Of a stretch of 64,000 nt of DNA, positions 27,181 through 35,814 are shown one piece after another (positions within the stretch are counted from its first letter, which is position 1; every line of letters starts with the position of its first letter). The DNA is taken from the NCBI GenBank assembly GCA_043763625.1, contig JAYULL010000061.1:1-64000 (forward strand). Direction: 5' to 3'. Source of the DNA: Rubrolithibacter sp043763625. Its GTDB lineage: Bacteria; Bacteroidota; Bacteroidia; Sphingobacteriales; Sphingobacteriaceae. The translations under genes were made by a program, and so were the position numbers. The notes beneath the pieces were generated by a model. It saw only the letters and a program-made list of their open reading frames with translations, did not search any database and was not told where the DNA came from.

Positions 27181-28452
27181 TTAGTCTAAAAATAGTGATT
27201 CGTTATCGTCCAGCAGATTCATCTGTATTGTATCACTTCCCGCAATACCTTCCACCGACCCGCGAATATGGGCAGCGCTCATCAATACTTTTTCCAACTG
27301 TTTTTCTCTTGCCTTCCATAATCTTTCCATCGTCTCTCGCTCTTTATGAATTGATAATCGCATACTCATAAAACCTTCTCGGATAGCCTTCCATTGCTCC
27401 GAAAACTCCTGTCCGGTAAGGTAATCGTATAACAAATGCATTTTCTCACCCTTATTTTCTTGCGAGCGATTTGAATTAAAAAGTTTAATTATACTGTCGC
27501 GAAGAATATATGCCACGGCTTTAGCTTCATCATACGAGCATATCCAAACCCCGTCTTTCTCTCCGAAGCAATCCATTCCCTTGGGGTAACATTTCGTAAC
27601 GATAACCGCCACATCAACGCCCATACTCCGCATGTCTCGCTTTAACTTCTCTATCCAATCGCCCGCAAAATCCTTGGTTCTTTTGCTTTCGTAAATAATT
27701 TTGCCGCATTCTTGCCCGAATTGATTACGAACTACCTGCACACAATCTGCTCCGCGTACGCCTTTTCCTACTTCACTAATTATATCAAAAGGGAATGAAG
27801 AGCGCAAAAGCTCTTCCAAAATAAGTTCTTGAACCTCACCCTGTAATTGCATAGAACCTTGTTCGGCCTTGCGTTTCATTTCTTCTGCGAGCTTTTTTTG
27901 ATCTTCAAGCTGCTTTTCCAGTTCCCTAACTTTGAGTTGGAATTCTGTTTCGCGAAGCTGATTTTTTTCCGATTCCTGCTTCTTTATCTGTTCGGATAAA
28001 CTTTGCCGCTCTTCCTTTAACTTACGCTGAAGTGTTATTTCAAGTTCGCCTTCCTTATTTTTAAGGTCCTGCTCTCTCTTCAAAAACTCCAGTTCCTTGT
28101 GCCGGCTTTTCTTTAACTTTTCTTCTGTTTCTTTATTTGAACTTTCTAAAAGATTAAGTTGGTTCTCAAAATCCGAACTTATTTTTTTTCGTAAAATCTG
28201 CTCTAAATCCTGTTTTAAACGGTTTTTTTCTTCAACCAACCGTTTTTCAAATTCCTCCTGCTGCTTGTTTGTTTGCCGGGAAGCTTCTTCTATTTTTCGT
28301 GCAAATTCTTCCTCCTTTTTCTTAAACTCCTCTTCTTTTTCTCTTTTGAAGGAATTCATCTTTTCACGCAACTCCTTCTTGTACTCTTCGGTCATCACCT
28401 CCTCTATCGGGAAAGCGTAACCACAACCCGGACACTTGACTTCTGTTGACAT
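27181..28452 (-). CDS. DUF2130 family protein: zinc knuckle, coiled coil and PD-(D/E)xK-like domain
   Basis: 423 residues. The N-terminus VKCPGCGYAFPIEE has a CxxC zinc-knuckle half. Residues 25-205 are a long coiled coil rich in Glu, Lys and Gln. The C-terminal DUF2130 domain contains RGADCVQVVRNQFGQECGKI followed by IYESKRTKDF; the spacing D-x(n)-ExK and the beta-strand context fit a PD-(D/E)xK nuclease fold. A DNA-related role is inferred from that fold. The HAD hydrolase gene lies 13 bases upstream and may be co-transcribed. Confidence 0.85.
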   Translation of the reverse strand: MSTEVKCPGCGYAFPIEEVMTEEYKKELREKMNSFKREKEEEFKKKEEEFARKIEEASRQTNKQQEEFEKRLVEEKNRLKQDLEQILRKKISSDFENQLNLLESSNKETEEKLKKSRHKELEFLKREQDLKNKEGELEITLQRKLKEERQSLSEQIKKQESEKNQLRETEFQLKVRELEKQLEDQKKLAEEMKRKAEQGSMQLQGEVQELILEELLRSSFPFDIISEVGKGVRGADCVQVVRNQFGQECGKIIYESKRTKDFAGDWIEKLKRDMRSMGVDVAVIVTKCYPKGMDCFGEKDGVWICSYDEAKAVAYILRDSIIKLFNSNRSQENKGEKMHLLYDYLTGQEFSEQWKAIREGFMSMRLSIHKERETMERLWKAREKQLEKVLMSAAHIRGSVEGIAGSDTIQMNLLDDNESLFLD

Positions 28453-28465
28453 CTCCTCTTTAAAA

Positions 28466-29074
28466 TTAAACTTCTAGTCCCTCGTGCCTGAGACGCAGCC
28501 GAAGCTCCTCTGCACCGGTAAAATGAATAGATCGTATTCCTTCTTTTTCTGCCGCAATAATATTTCGTGTGTTATCGTCTATAAAAACTGCTTCCTCCGG
28601 ACGTATATTATATCGCGACAATAGGAGCCGGTAAAACTGAGGGAAAGGTTTTCGGCTTTTCTCGTCACCGGAAACTAAAATACCGTCGAACAAGCTCAAA
28701 AACTCGTAACGTCTTCTAGCAATCGGAAACGTTTCTGCTGACCAATTGGTAAGGCCGTATAATTTGTACTTTTTGCTTTCCTTTAACTCCTTCAAAATTT
28801 CAATAGTTCCTTCAAAAACCCCTCCCAGCATTTCTTCCCAACGATCGTAATAGGCTTTTATATTTTGTGTATGTTCGGGATAAAGCGCAGAAAGAGTTTC
28901 TGTTGCCTCTTTTATTGTACGCCCCCCGTCCTGTTCTTCATTCCAATCAGCAGTACATATATTTTGGAGGAATAGTTCTACTTCCTCTTCTCCGGCAAAA
29001 ATTTTTCGGTAGAGGTATTTCGGATTCCAATCTATAAGCACTCCTCCGAAATCAAAAATTACAGTGTTTATCAT
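28466..29074 (-). CDS. HAD family hydrolase (HAD-IA)
   Basis: The start at 29074 gives MINTVIFDFGGVLIDWNPKY, the standard beginning of this family; the open frame extends 29 codons further without homology. Motif I is FDFGGVLID, motif II is LTNWS near residue 107, motif III has a lysine in SRKPFPQFYRLLL, and motif IV is AVFIDDNTRN near 165. A phosphatase or dehalogenase acting on a small cytosolic substrate, most like the YihX/epoxide-hydrolase-N-like branch. 202 residues. Confidence 0.9.
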   Translation of the reverse strand: MINTVIFDFGGVLIDWNPKYLYRKIFAGEEEVELFLQNICTADWNEEQDGGRTIKEATETLSALYPEHTQNIKAYYDRWEEMLGGVFEGTIEILKELKESKKYKLYGLTNWSAETFPIARRRYEFLSLFDGILVSGDEKSRKPFPQFYRLLLSRYNIRPEEAVFIDDNTRNIIAAEKEGIRSIHFTGAEELRLRLRHEGLEV

Positions 29075-29201
29075 AGTTAGGGTAAAGGTAAATATTTTTG
29101 ATAACGACGAGGTTGATGGTATTGAATAGTTCCTGCCGGAATCGAAACCGTTGCCAAACAAAATAGGTGGCTATCGATAAGAAACGTTATTTTTTTAATA
29201 C

Positions 29202-29226
29202 AACCGGCCAAGCCCATTGGCCGGTT
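29202..29226 (+). terminator. Strong plus-strand terminator without an evident gene
   Basis: AACCGGCCAA pairs perfectly with TTGGCCGGTT around a 5-base loop, followed by a plus-strand T-run. All neighbouring genes are on the minus strand, so a short plus-strand transcript or antisense RNA may end here; alternatively it is used in the minus direction without a T-run. Confidence 0.6.
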
Positions 29227-29409
29227 TTTTAAATAGTTAGGACAGAGTTTTTGCGCCTCTATCGGCTAAGTTAGCCTGTCATCTTAAGGCAGTTACTCAT
29301 CAAATCAAGAACTAAAGGCATACTTGGGGTTCCTCTTAACCGGGTACCAAGGCCTCCCGACAGATAAACTTTTTGAAGCCGATCATTTTTCCTGTTTTGA
29401 TAAATCTTT

Positions 29410-32400
29410 TTATTTTGATTCCTTCTGAGTACTCAAGAAGCTAACCAAGTCCCTAATCTCTTTCTTATTTAAAAGCAGATGCATTGGTGGCATACTCGAT
29501 CCCGCCGGCGTGCTTTTAGCTATATCGTTTTTCTTCACAAGTGAATCCCTGCCTTTACTTGTTTTGATTACCGTTCCTTCCTTCGTTTCTTTCTGGCGTA
29601 TTCCTACCAACTTTCGTCCGTCTTTAAGATCGAGAGTTATACTGCCAAACCCCGGCGCAATACGGGCACTCGGCGTAATTAAGGCTTCGAAAATTTGCTC
29701 TCGCGATAAGCGGGATGCTACGCCATTTAATCGCGGCCCTGCGGTACCACCCAAATCGTCGTAAGAATGACATCTTAAGCACTGCGCTGTTTGATTACTA
29801 AAGAAAATCTCTCTTCCCCTATCCGCATTTCCGCCGGATAAAGTTCCTCGATATTTTAAAAAGAGCGAATCCGGGCCGGTAGAGCTTACGGCATCTTTAT
29901 ATTTTTGCTTAAGACCGGCGGAACCTAACTTCATAACGGCTTCCTCTAACTCTACATCAACCTCGGGTGCCAAAGTTCCTTTTTTCTTTTGAATTAATAA
30001 GCTTTCAAATATTTCATGTGTGTTGCTTACCGGCAAAGTAGAAAGGGTTATAAGAGCTGCCTGTTTTTCTTCGGGTGTTCGCTTTTCAATTACCTTCGAA
30101 AGCAACTCGGCCGTTTCAGCCTTCGGCATGTCGGATTTGGCAAGCAGATCAAGTGCTATAATTCGAACTGATTTATCATGATCGGATAGGCTAAGCTTAA
30201 TTGCATCATTCAAGGTTCTATGGTTTAAGTTAGCTAACGCGTTTAAGGCTTCTACCCTAACGTTTGCATTTTTATCCACTTTTATACGTGAAAACAACTC
30301 GATTCCGGCAGAAGACATCTTAAGTGAGTTGATAGCTTTTATTGCATGCAATCTGATGTCGTCGCGTGGATGAGACGTCAACTTTATAAGTGGTGTACCG
30401 ACAATCTTGGTTACAGCACCGGCATCTCGTTTAAAAGTACCGCGGTATCGTCCGTCTACTCGGTCTAAAACGGATGGGCTCGACCAAGTACTTAATGCAT
30501 CAAGAGCCTCGGTGCGCATTGCCGGTGGAGCCTTTTCGTTTTGGGCATATTTCAACAAATTTTGCATTGCTTTTTCTGTGCCTACCTCCAAATTGGCATT
30601 AATGCAGCGCCTTATCAGCGGTTCATTTGTAAACGAAGTGCTTATTAAAAGTTCTGCCAACGCCGGAAGCGCCTTTCCTATATTTAAATCGTCGTTGATA
30701 GCTCTTGCAGCTTCTGTTACAACAAACTCGTTTGTATCATTAAGAAAGGTTGCAATGCCGGGGTTAAGCATTCTTCTTAAAGCAACTACTGCTGCCATTC
30801 GAACGGCTTTTGATTGATCTTTTGCTAGAGACAATAATGGCGCAGCTTTCCCGATTCTGGCAAGGGCAAGGCTTGCTGCATGCCTGATATATACGTCCTC
30901 GTCGTTATTCTCGCGAAGCAGGTTGATCAGGGGGTTTACAGCGGGTGCATAAGAAATTCGGCCTAATGCCTCGGCGGCAAAAAAACGTACTCTGGCATTG
31001 GTATTTTTAAGCAATGGAAGTAATTGAGGGCCGGCGGTTTTTACTCTGAGATCTCCTATCCATCTTGCCGATTGTGCGCATATTTCAGGATCTGAATCGT
31101 TTAGCAGGGGCATCAAAAGGGCAAAGTGCTTTTTTTCCGCTCGAGCCAGTTGAGTAATTCCCCAAACGGCGTGTATTCGTGCTATTTGATGCGTTTTATC
31201 TTTAATAGTTAATTTGAATATTTTTAATCCTTCGTCGCCGCGTGAAACCAATTCAAACTGACTTTTCTGACGTACCCGTTTATCTTCATGGCGTAAGAGT
31301 TTACTCAGCAAAGCCCCGGAATATTTAGTGAAATCATCCGCTAACAATTTTTGTGTTTGCTTCCTTATTTCATTTTGACCCTCAGCTACATCTATCTTCC
31401 AAACTCTGCCGTAATTCTTTGTGTTCCACCCGTCAATCCAGTCTGCAACATACATCGCTCCATCGGGACCGAAGTCTATGCCGGTAGCGAGTATTCCTTT
31501 CACAAAATTCTTTGTCTCTGCTAATTCAAAAGAAGCTCCTTTTGATTTTAGTTTAAAAGCATGAATTCCCGACTGAGAGGGATTACCCACGAATTCCCCG
31601 GCGAAAAAAGTATTTTTCCATTTTGGGCCAAGTGCGGTGCCCGGATTGTAAAGCATCCCGGTAGGACCGTCGATATAGTTCGCGAAAGTAGGTAAAAAGT
31701 AAGCAGCCTGACCTTCAAACCGCGGTTTATACATCTTCTCGTCCATCCAAACTTTATAGGTATTATTTGCCTTATCGCGATATTTTCCGAACTGCCAATT
31801 AGTTCTCCAGCCGATATCGGCCCCATCCACTACGTAAACTAAACGCTCGTTTTCTCCGGGGTGATCACCGTCATTATCAACACCGATCAAGTTCCCGTAA
31901 TCGTCAAATACAAATTCGTGAATATTCCTGTTCCCATAAGCAAAAATTTCAAAATCACTGCCGTCCGGGTTTGATCTTACAACCACACCGCTATTGGGAA
32001 ATTCATAACGCTTCCCGTCAGGCCCTTTACCGTTAAAGCCGATGTCACCGATTTGCCAATATACTTTCCCGTCAGGACCCATTTCGAGACCCGACATTCC
32101 GTGACCGCTATAACCTACGTGAATTCCGTAACCGGAAGAAATAGCTTTTTTCTCCTCAGCATATCCGTCGTTGTTTTTATCGGCTAACCTCCACATATCC
32201 GGCCCTACCCCAAAGAAAACATCATTTCCCTGAGCCATTATTGCGCCTGCAGCATCCGTAACTTCAGTATTAAAACCTTCAACCACCAATTGGGATCGAT
32301 CAGCTATACCATCGCCTGAAGCATCTTCTACTCTATAAACCTGTTCTTTTTGAACTGTCAAGTCACGCCAGTCATGCGACCCGTCTTTGTTTAAATCAGG

Positions 32401-32817
32401 TAGCCACGTATTATCTTTTGATTTTTCGGCTGATAACACCTTTTTCAGAAATGCTCTCTTTTCGTCAATTGTCTTTAAGCTGATTGATTCAATTTCCCAA
32501 TCCTGGTGCCCGCGAATATCAAATTCGGAATTTTTCTGTCTGTTTGTCCTCGTATAATAAAGTCGGCCCTTATCATCCATATCAACAGACACCGGGTCAG
32601 CAACCAATGAATCTGTGGCCCAGATCTTCAAGGTAAGCCCATCAGCAAGTTGAGGGGAAACCGATGACTCGATAACTTTTGCTTGGGTTCCCGCTTGATC
32701 GGGGCTAATTGTTTTAATTACGAGCTTTACCTGCTCCTCTTTATTACCGCACGCCGCAAAAAAGATACAAGCACCTAAAATGCAAGGGAAGCTTTTAAAA
32801 AAAGAATTCTGATACAT
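29410..32817 (-). CDS. Large lipoprotein: beta-propeller dehydrogenase-like domain, HEAT repeats and cytochrome c domain
   Basis: 1,135 residues with a signal peptide ending at the lipobox FFAACGNK. Residues about 50-480 form a propeller like the PVC-type membrane-bound dehydrogenase domain (HVGYSGHGMSGLEMGPDGK, NIHEFVFDDYGNLIGVDNDG). Residues about 490-960 are alpha-helical HEAT-like repeats. The C-terminal 130 residues are a cytochrome c-like domain: CLRCHSYDDLGGTAGPRLNG, with heme-binding CxxCH and a methionine in SSMPPMHLLL. It should act in the periplasm or on the outer membrane as a redox enzyme, probably on carbohydrate. Single gene. Confidence 0.85.
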   Translation of the reverse strand: MYQNSFFKSFPCILGACIFFAACGNKEEQVKLVIKTISPDQAGTQAKVIESSVSPQLADGLTLKIWATDSLVADPVSVDMDDKGRLYYTRTNRQKNSEFDIRGHQDWEIESISLKTIDEKRAFLKKVLSAEKSKDNTWLPDLNKDGSHDWRDLTVQKEQVYRVEDASGDGIADRSQLVVEGFNTEVTDAAGAIMAQGNDVFFGVGPDMWRLADKNNDGYAEEKKAISSGYGIHVGYSGHGMSGLEMGPDGKVYWQIGDIGFNGKGPDGKRYEFPNSGVVVRSNPDGSDFEIFAYGNRNIHEFVFDDYGNLIGVDNDGDHPGENERLVYVVDGADIGWRTNWQFGKYRDKANNTYKVWMDEKMYKPRFEGQAAYFLPTFANYIDGPTGMLYNPGTALGPKWKNTFFAGEFVGNPSQSGIHAFKLKSKGASFELAETKNFVKGILATGIDFGPDGAMYVADWIDGWNTKNYGRVWKIDVAEGQNEIRKQTQKLLADDFTKYSGALLSKLLRHEDKRVRQKSQFELVSRGDEGLKIFKLTIKDKTHQIARIHAVWGITQLARAEKKHFALLMPLLNDSDPEICAQSARWIGDLRVKTAGPQLLPLLKNTNARVRFFAAEALGRISYAPAVNPLINLLRENNDEDVYIRHAASLALARIGKAAPLLSLAKDQSKAVRMAAVVALRRMLNPGIATFLNDTNEFVVTEAARAINDDLNIGKALPALAELLISTSFTNEPLIRRCINANLEVGTEKAMQNLLKYAQNEKAPPAMRTEALDALSTWSSPSVLDRVDGRYRGTFKRDAGAVTKIVGTPLIKLTSHPRDDIRLHAIKAINSLKMSSAGIELFSRIKVDKNANVRVEALNALANLNHRTLNDAIKLSLSDHDKSVRIIALDLLAKSDMPKAETAELLSKVIEKRTPEEKQAALITLSTLPVSNTHEIFESLLIQKKKGTLAPEVDVELEEAVMKLGSAGLKQKYKDAVSSTGPDSLFLKYRGTLSGGNADRGREIFFSNQTAQCLRCHSYDDLGGTAGPRLNGVASRLSREQIFEALITPSARIAPGFGSITLDLKDGRKLVGIRQKETKEGTVIKTSKGRDSLVKKNDIAKSTPAGSSMPPMHLLLNKKEIRDLVSFLSTQKESK

Positions 32818-32906
32818 AAACTGATTTGAGCGATTAAGATAAACATTTTGGAGACATACTCTAAATCCATCGCTTAAAATATTGCTAAAAGTATTGCACT
32901 TAGAGT

Positions 32907-33016
32907 TTAATAAGTAGATCTTCCGCCCGACATATCAAAAGTGAACCCTGTGGTGAAACAATTTTCGGGAGGTAGACGTTTAATGGCCTCTGTGGCAGAC
33001 GTAAATCTGATAGCCA
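32907..33016 (-). pseudogene. C-terminal fragment of an SDR family oxidoreductase
   Basis: The minus strand reads LAIRFTSATEAIKRLPPENC, then FTTGFTFDMSGGRSTY and a TAA at 32907-32909. The end GFTFDMSGGRSTY is the typical C-terminus of short-chain dehydrogenases that act on sugars. The frame breaks at about 33017, where a transposase fragment begins, so only about 36 codons survive. It is probably a chromosomal or older-element gene cut by insertions. Confidence 0.72.
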
Positions 33017-33024
33017 ATTTTTAG

Positions 33025-33235
33025 TTGCGGAGCGGAGACATCTCTTCATCAAATAATTTCAAAGCTTTTTTCGATGACACTATCGTCAAAATAAAAGGAA
33101 AAACCATTGGACTGATTCGTATGGATAGTGGTTTTTTTCAGATGAGATTCCTAAAATAATGGAAGAAAAGGTGATCCACTATATAGTTGCAGTAAAGTTT
33201 TATAAGCCGATACAAAAAACTATTTCACTTCAACA
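33025..33235 (+). pseudogene. Remnant of an IS1380-like transposase
   Basis: On the plus strand I read LRSGDISSSNNFKAFFDDTI, then VKIKGKTIGLIRMDSGFF, and after a one-base deletion at about 33146 DEIPKIMEEKVIHYIVAVKF and YKPIQKTISL. The order LRSGN-like, RMDSGFF, then a YLEEK-like helix and a K-F-Y-P-I-Q segment is the catalytic core of IS1380-family transposases (the aspartate of DSGFF). Both ends are missing, so it is dead. Confidence 0.72.
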
Positions 33236-33252
33236 AAACCGAATTCAAGTAG

Positions 33253-33360
33253 ACACCCTTGACTAAGTTTCTGATAGCAATGGCCGTTACTTCTTTGCCT
33301 AGAGCAAACAACTCACGCTGGGCTCGTAAACTTTGGCGTTTAGTTGTTCATTTTGACATT
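33253..33360 (-). pseudogene. Decayed second copy of the integrase gene
   Basis: The minus strand reads QLNAKVYE, a one-base deletion, then QRELFALGKEVTAIAIRNLV and KG. This matches residues about 74-106 of the intact integrase at 60048-61301 nearly residue for residue. The first 70 codons are deleted: the fragment joins directly at about 33349 to the sequence that lies upstream of the intact integrase start. It is the int-proximal end of an older element. Confidence 0.85.
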
Positions 33361-33365
33361 AAAAA

Positions 33366-33595
33366 TTAAATAAAATTACTTTTAATGCGTTCTCAAGAAA
33401 TGATTGAACTAGTTGATAATCAGTATTATATGAGCTAAATCGGGCGTCGGATTTTTAACTGCTTTAGCCCGGATTTAGACTCCGGAAGTTTGATTCTATA
33501 TATATATTAATTATGGCTAAAAACAAAAAACCCACCAGATGAAGTCATTTGAGGGGTTTTGCAAGTTTTGGAGGACTTAATCGTGATCCCGCTGG
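33366..33595 (+). repeat. Copy of the integrase-to-att end, with distal att (attL)
   Basis: This block matches 61303-61552, the stretch between the intact integrase and the tRNA-Lys 3' end, with scattered differences. It includes a terminator-like hairpin at about 33527-33558 and ends with a 23-base identity (33573-33595) to 61530-61552. The last 12 bases, TGATCCCGCTGG, equal the 3' end of tRNA-Lys. It is both the right end of an older element and the left att of the present one. Confidence 0.82.
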
Positions 33596-33698
33596 AATCG
33601 CTTTTTATATCTTAATGTACTGTTAATCAGATATTTATTAAATCAATTTTGACTTGCTCCCGTGAACTAGACACCGAAGAAATCTTGAATTAAAGAAC

Positions 33699-33729
33699 GC
33701 AAGGTTCGAGTCCCGATCGAGGCACTCGT
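33699..33729 (+). other. tRNA 3'-end-like sequence
   Basis: The segment contains GGTTCGAGTCCC followed by GATCGAGGCAC, which looks like a T-loop and acceptor end. The T-stem does not pair well and no 5' half is present, so it is not a functional tRNA. It may be a relic of another att site or chance. Confidence 0.25.
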
Positions 33730-33847
33730 TTATACAAATATAACTGAAAGAAATCAGCATTTATATATAATCGAAGGTGCTTTTTTAAAATAATTATTGT
33801 GGTGTGATCCAAACGCCTTAGAAGCCTTTCCGCCTTTTAGATTGAAA

Positions 33848-34951
33848 TTACTGCTCTAAGTTCAACTTATAACTGGTACTTCGACCGCCGCCTTCATCTT
33901 TCGTCAATATATCTTTCGTAAGCAAATCCTGAATGTCGCGCAGGGCAGTATCTGTAGAGCAGCTGCACATTTTGGCCCACTTTGAAACGTTCAATTTACC
34001 ATAAAAATCATCCAGCATTGTATCAACCATTTTTTGTTGTCTGCTGTTCAATGATACGTTTTTGTTAGCTTCCCAGAAGTTAGTTCTTATACTTATCTTT
34101 TCTAGTACCTGATCGGTAGCATCCATTGATCTGTCAAGACAATCCAGAAACCAAACAATCCACTCTGTGATATTCAGCTTTCCTTTCTGAGTACTTTCCA
34201 GGATGTTATAATATGCGCTTCTTTCTTTCTGGATCTGCGCAGACATACTGTAGAAGCGTTGCTCGGTTTGGTCAGCACGCGCCAGTTGCATATCAGTTAT
34301 TGCCCTGGTAATCCGTCCGTTTCCATCATCAAAAGGATGAATGGTTACAAACCATAAATGGGCAACCGCCGCTTTTAATACCATGTCAATATCTTGCTTT
34401 TCTTCGAACCATGTCAAAAACTCCGACATGTGTTTTTGAACAAGCATAGCAGTCGGAGCTTCGAAGTGTACCTTCTCTCTGCCATAAGCACCGGATACTA
34501 CTTGCATCGGACCTTTTTCATCTTTCCTCCACTCAGCCACCGTTATTTTAGAAAGGCCGCTTCTCCCAGTCGGGAATAATGAGCCATGCCAATTAAATAG
34601 GCGTTCTTCTGTTAGCGGAGTATTGTATTTTTGAGTTGCATCCAGCATCATCTCAACCACACCTTCAACGTGTCTGTCTGTTGGGATAACACCTGCCACT
34701 TCAATTCCAAGGCGTTTAGCTATAGACGATCTAACTTGATCAGAGTTGAGTATCTCGCCCTCGATTTCGCTCGATTTAACGACATCTAAGGTCAAGGTCT
34801 GAAGGATAGCTTCTTCTTTAAGTTTGAAGCCCATCGAATTCATTTGGCCAAGTATCTTCCCTTGGCGGTACCTGACTTCCCCAAGTTTTGCACCAAATTC
34901 TTGATAGTTCCAGGTGAATGATGGCCAGTTATTCAGTTCATGGATATACAT
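33848..34951 (-). CDS. Fic family protein with N-terminal DUF4172 and C-terminal winged helix
   Basis: 367 residues. The N-terminus YIHELNNWPSFTWNYQEFG matches DUF4172. An inhibitory motif of the class II type, SSEIEG, is near residue 60. The Fic core has FVTIHPFDDGNGRITRAI near 204-221, the complete HxFx(D/E)GNGRxxR active site, so AMP transfer to a protein target is expected. The C-terminal 70 residues form a winged helix (VSKWAKMCSCSTDTALRDIQ), suggesting DNA binding and autoregulation. It is the first gene inside the left end of the element. Confidence 0.92.
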   Translation of the reverse strand: MYIHELNNWPSFTWNYQEFGAKLGEVRYRQGKILGQMNSMGFKLKEEAILQTLTLDVVKSSEIEGEILNSDQVRSSIAKRLGIEVAGVIPTDRHVEGVVEMMLDATQKYNTPLTEERLFNWHGSLFPTGRSGLSKITVAEWRKDEKGPMQVVSGAYGREKVHFEAPTAMLVQKHMSEFLTWFEEKQDIDMVLKAAVAHLWFVTIHPFDDGNGRITRAITDMQLARADQTEQRFYSMSAQIQKERSAYYNILESTQKGKLNITEWIVWFLDCLDRSMDATDQVLEKISIRTNFWEANKNVSLNSRQQKMVDTMLDDFYGKLNVSKWAKMCSCSTDTALRDIQDLLTKDILTKDEGGGRSTSYKLNLEQ

Positions 34952-34980
34952 AATTGCCGAATTGGTGCGGTGAATATAGT

Positions 34981-35046
34981 AACTATTTGCCGCATATTCA
35001 ACTATTGCCGCAAATATGCGGTGATTAAATGTAATATTTACCGCAT
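34981..35046 (-). promoter_or_regulatory. Operator-like repeats upstream of the Fic gene
   Basis: Two near-identical units, AACTATTTGCCGCATATT (34981-34998) and AACTATTGCCGCAAATATG (35000-35018), are followed by further CCGCA/TGCGG half-sites up to TTACCGCATAAC (35038-35049). They lie 30-95 bases upstream of the Fic start. The winged helix of the Fic protein is a likely binder. Confidence 0.5.
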
Positions 35047-35051
35047 AACAA

Positions 35052-35722
35052 TTAAAATGAGCCGAATAGCGTACTTAATCGGCTCATAGCAAATTGCAGG
35101 GAAGCATGAGACGAACATCGCGTAACTCCTGTATATTCAAGGAAAACGTGGATTTCCAATTCCTTGAATTCATAGCGGGCGATAAGTCTCCCTTTACGAA
35201 GTAATGCTGTATCTCCCTTGGACAGGTCGGTGTTGAAGGAGCAGATAATCTGAATATTGAGGCAATCGGATAGCAACCCGTCAGAGATATTCAGCAAAGC
35301 CGAGACAGGTGAATTGCCGTTAGGCTCCAGGTTTATCACAATATTTTCGTCATCATCAATAACGAAAATAGAGTTTGGGTTATCCATTAGCACAGAAATA
35401 AGGTTTGGGGCCGCAATACCTGCAGCCATTGTAGGCGGCAGAAAATACAGAAGATCATCGTACTCCGCGGCTTTATTCTTGACAACTGACGTTTCGTAAA
35501 ATAATGCTCCTTCACTTCGGCGGCGAAGTTCTGGTAAAACCATTGGTTCGCACGGCGGTAATCAATGCCTTTTTCGCTGATGGTGTTCGGTATGGCGTTG
35601 AAATGTGCCACGAACAAGTGCATTTCATTTAACTCCGATTGATATCGCGCATTAAATACGCGGGAGAGATCAAACCTTGATGTGGTGGACGAGCGATTCG
35701 ATAGAGATGATTTTGAATTCAT
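35052..35722 (-). pseudogene. Broken AAA+ ATPase
   Basis: Two overlapping frames together describe one damaged gene. The downstream frame has the AAA+ core YFLPPTMAAGIAAP, NSIFVIDDDENIV (Walker B-like), NGNSPVSALLNISDGLLSDC and IICSFNTDLSKGDTALLRKG RLIARYEF (sensor and arginine finger region). In functional relatives this follows a Walker A motif, which is missing. The upstream frame (35387-35722, MNSKSSLSNRSSTTSRFDLS onward) carries a different N-terminal region that runs out of frame at about 35480. It is probably a deletion plus frameshift. Its C-terminal end lies in a direct repeat also found after the protease gene. Confidence 0.6.
35061..35147 (+). repeat. 87-bp direct repeat, left copy
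   Basis: Matches 38382-38468 with two mismatches (35088 and 35141). It begins with an inverted repeat GCCGA...TCGGC and includes the 3' end of the broken AAA gene. The two copies flank the tandem repeat and the caspase-fold protease gene. Confidence 0.85.
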
Positions 35723-35814
35723 ACTTGTACGATATTTCTACAAAGGTTATGCATAGGGTAGACAAAGTGTGTCGGAGAGTTAAAGATGAGTGAGTGAAGG
35801 AAATAATCCATTGA

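Noticed and set aside
30407..30817. Plus-strand 136-residue frame
   Set aside because: It is the antisense shadow of the HEAT-repeat region of the large lipoprotein, and its composition reflects that gene's codon bias.
33062..33120. Extension of the SDR fragment upstream through a TAA
   Set aside because: The minus-strand peptide here is a shadow of the plus-strand IS1380-like transposase core, which is a far better match.
33699..33729. Functional tRNA gene
   Set aside because: Only a T-loop-like and acceptor-like 3' segment is present. The T-stem does not pair well and no D-arm or anticodon arm is upstream.
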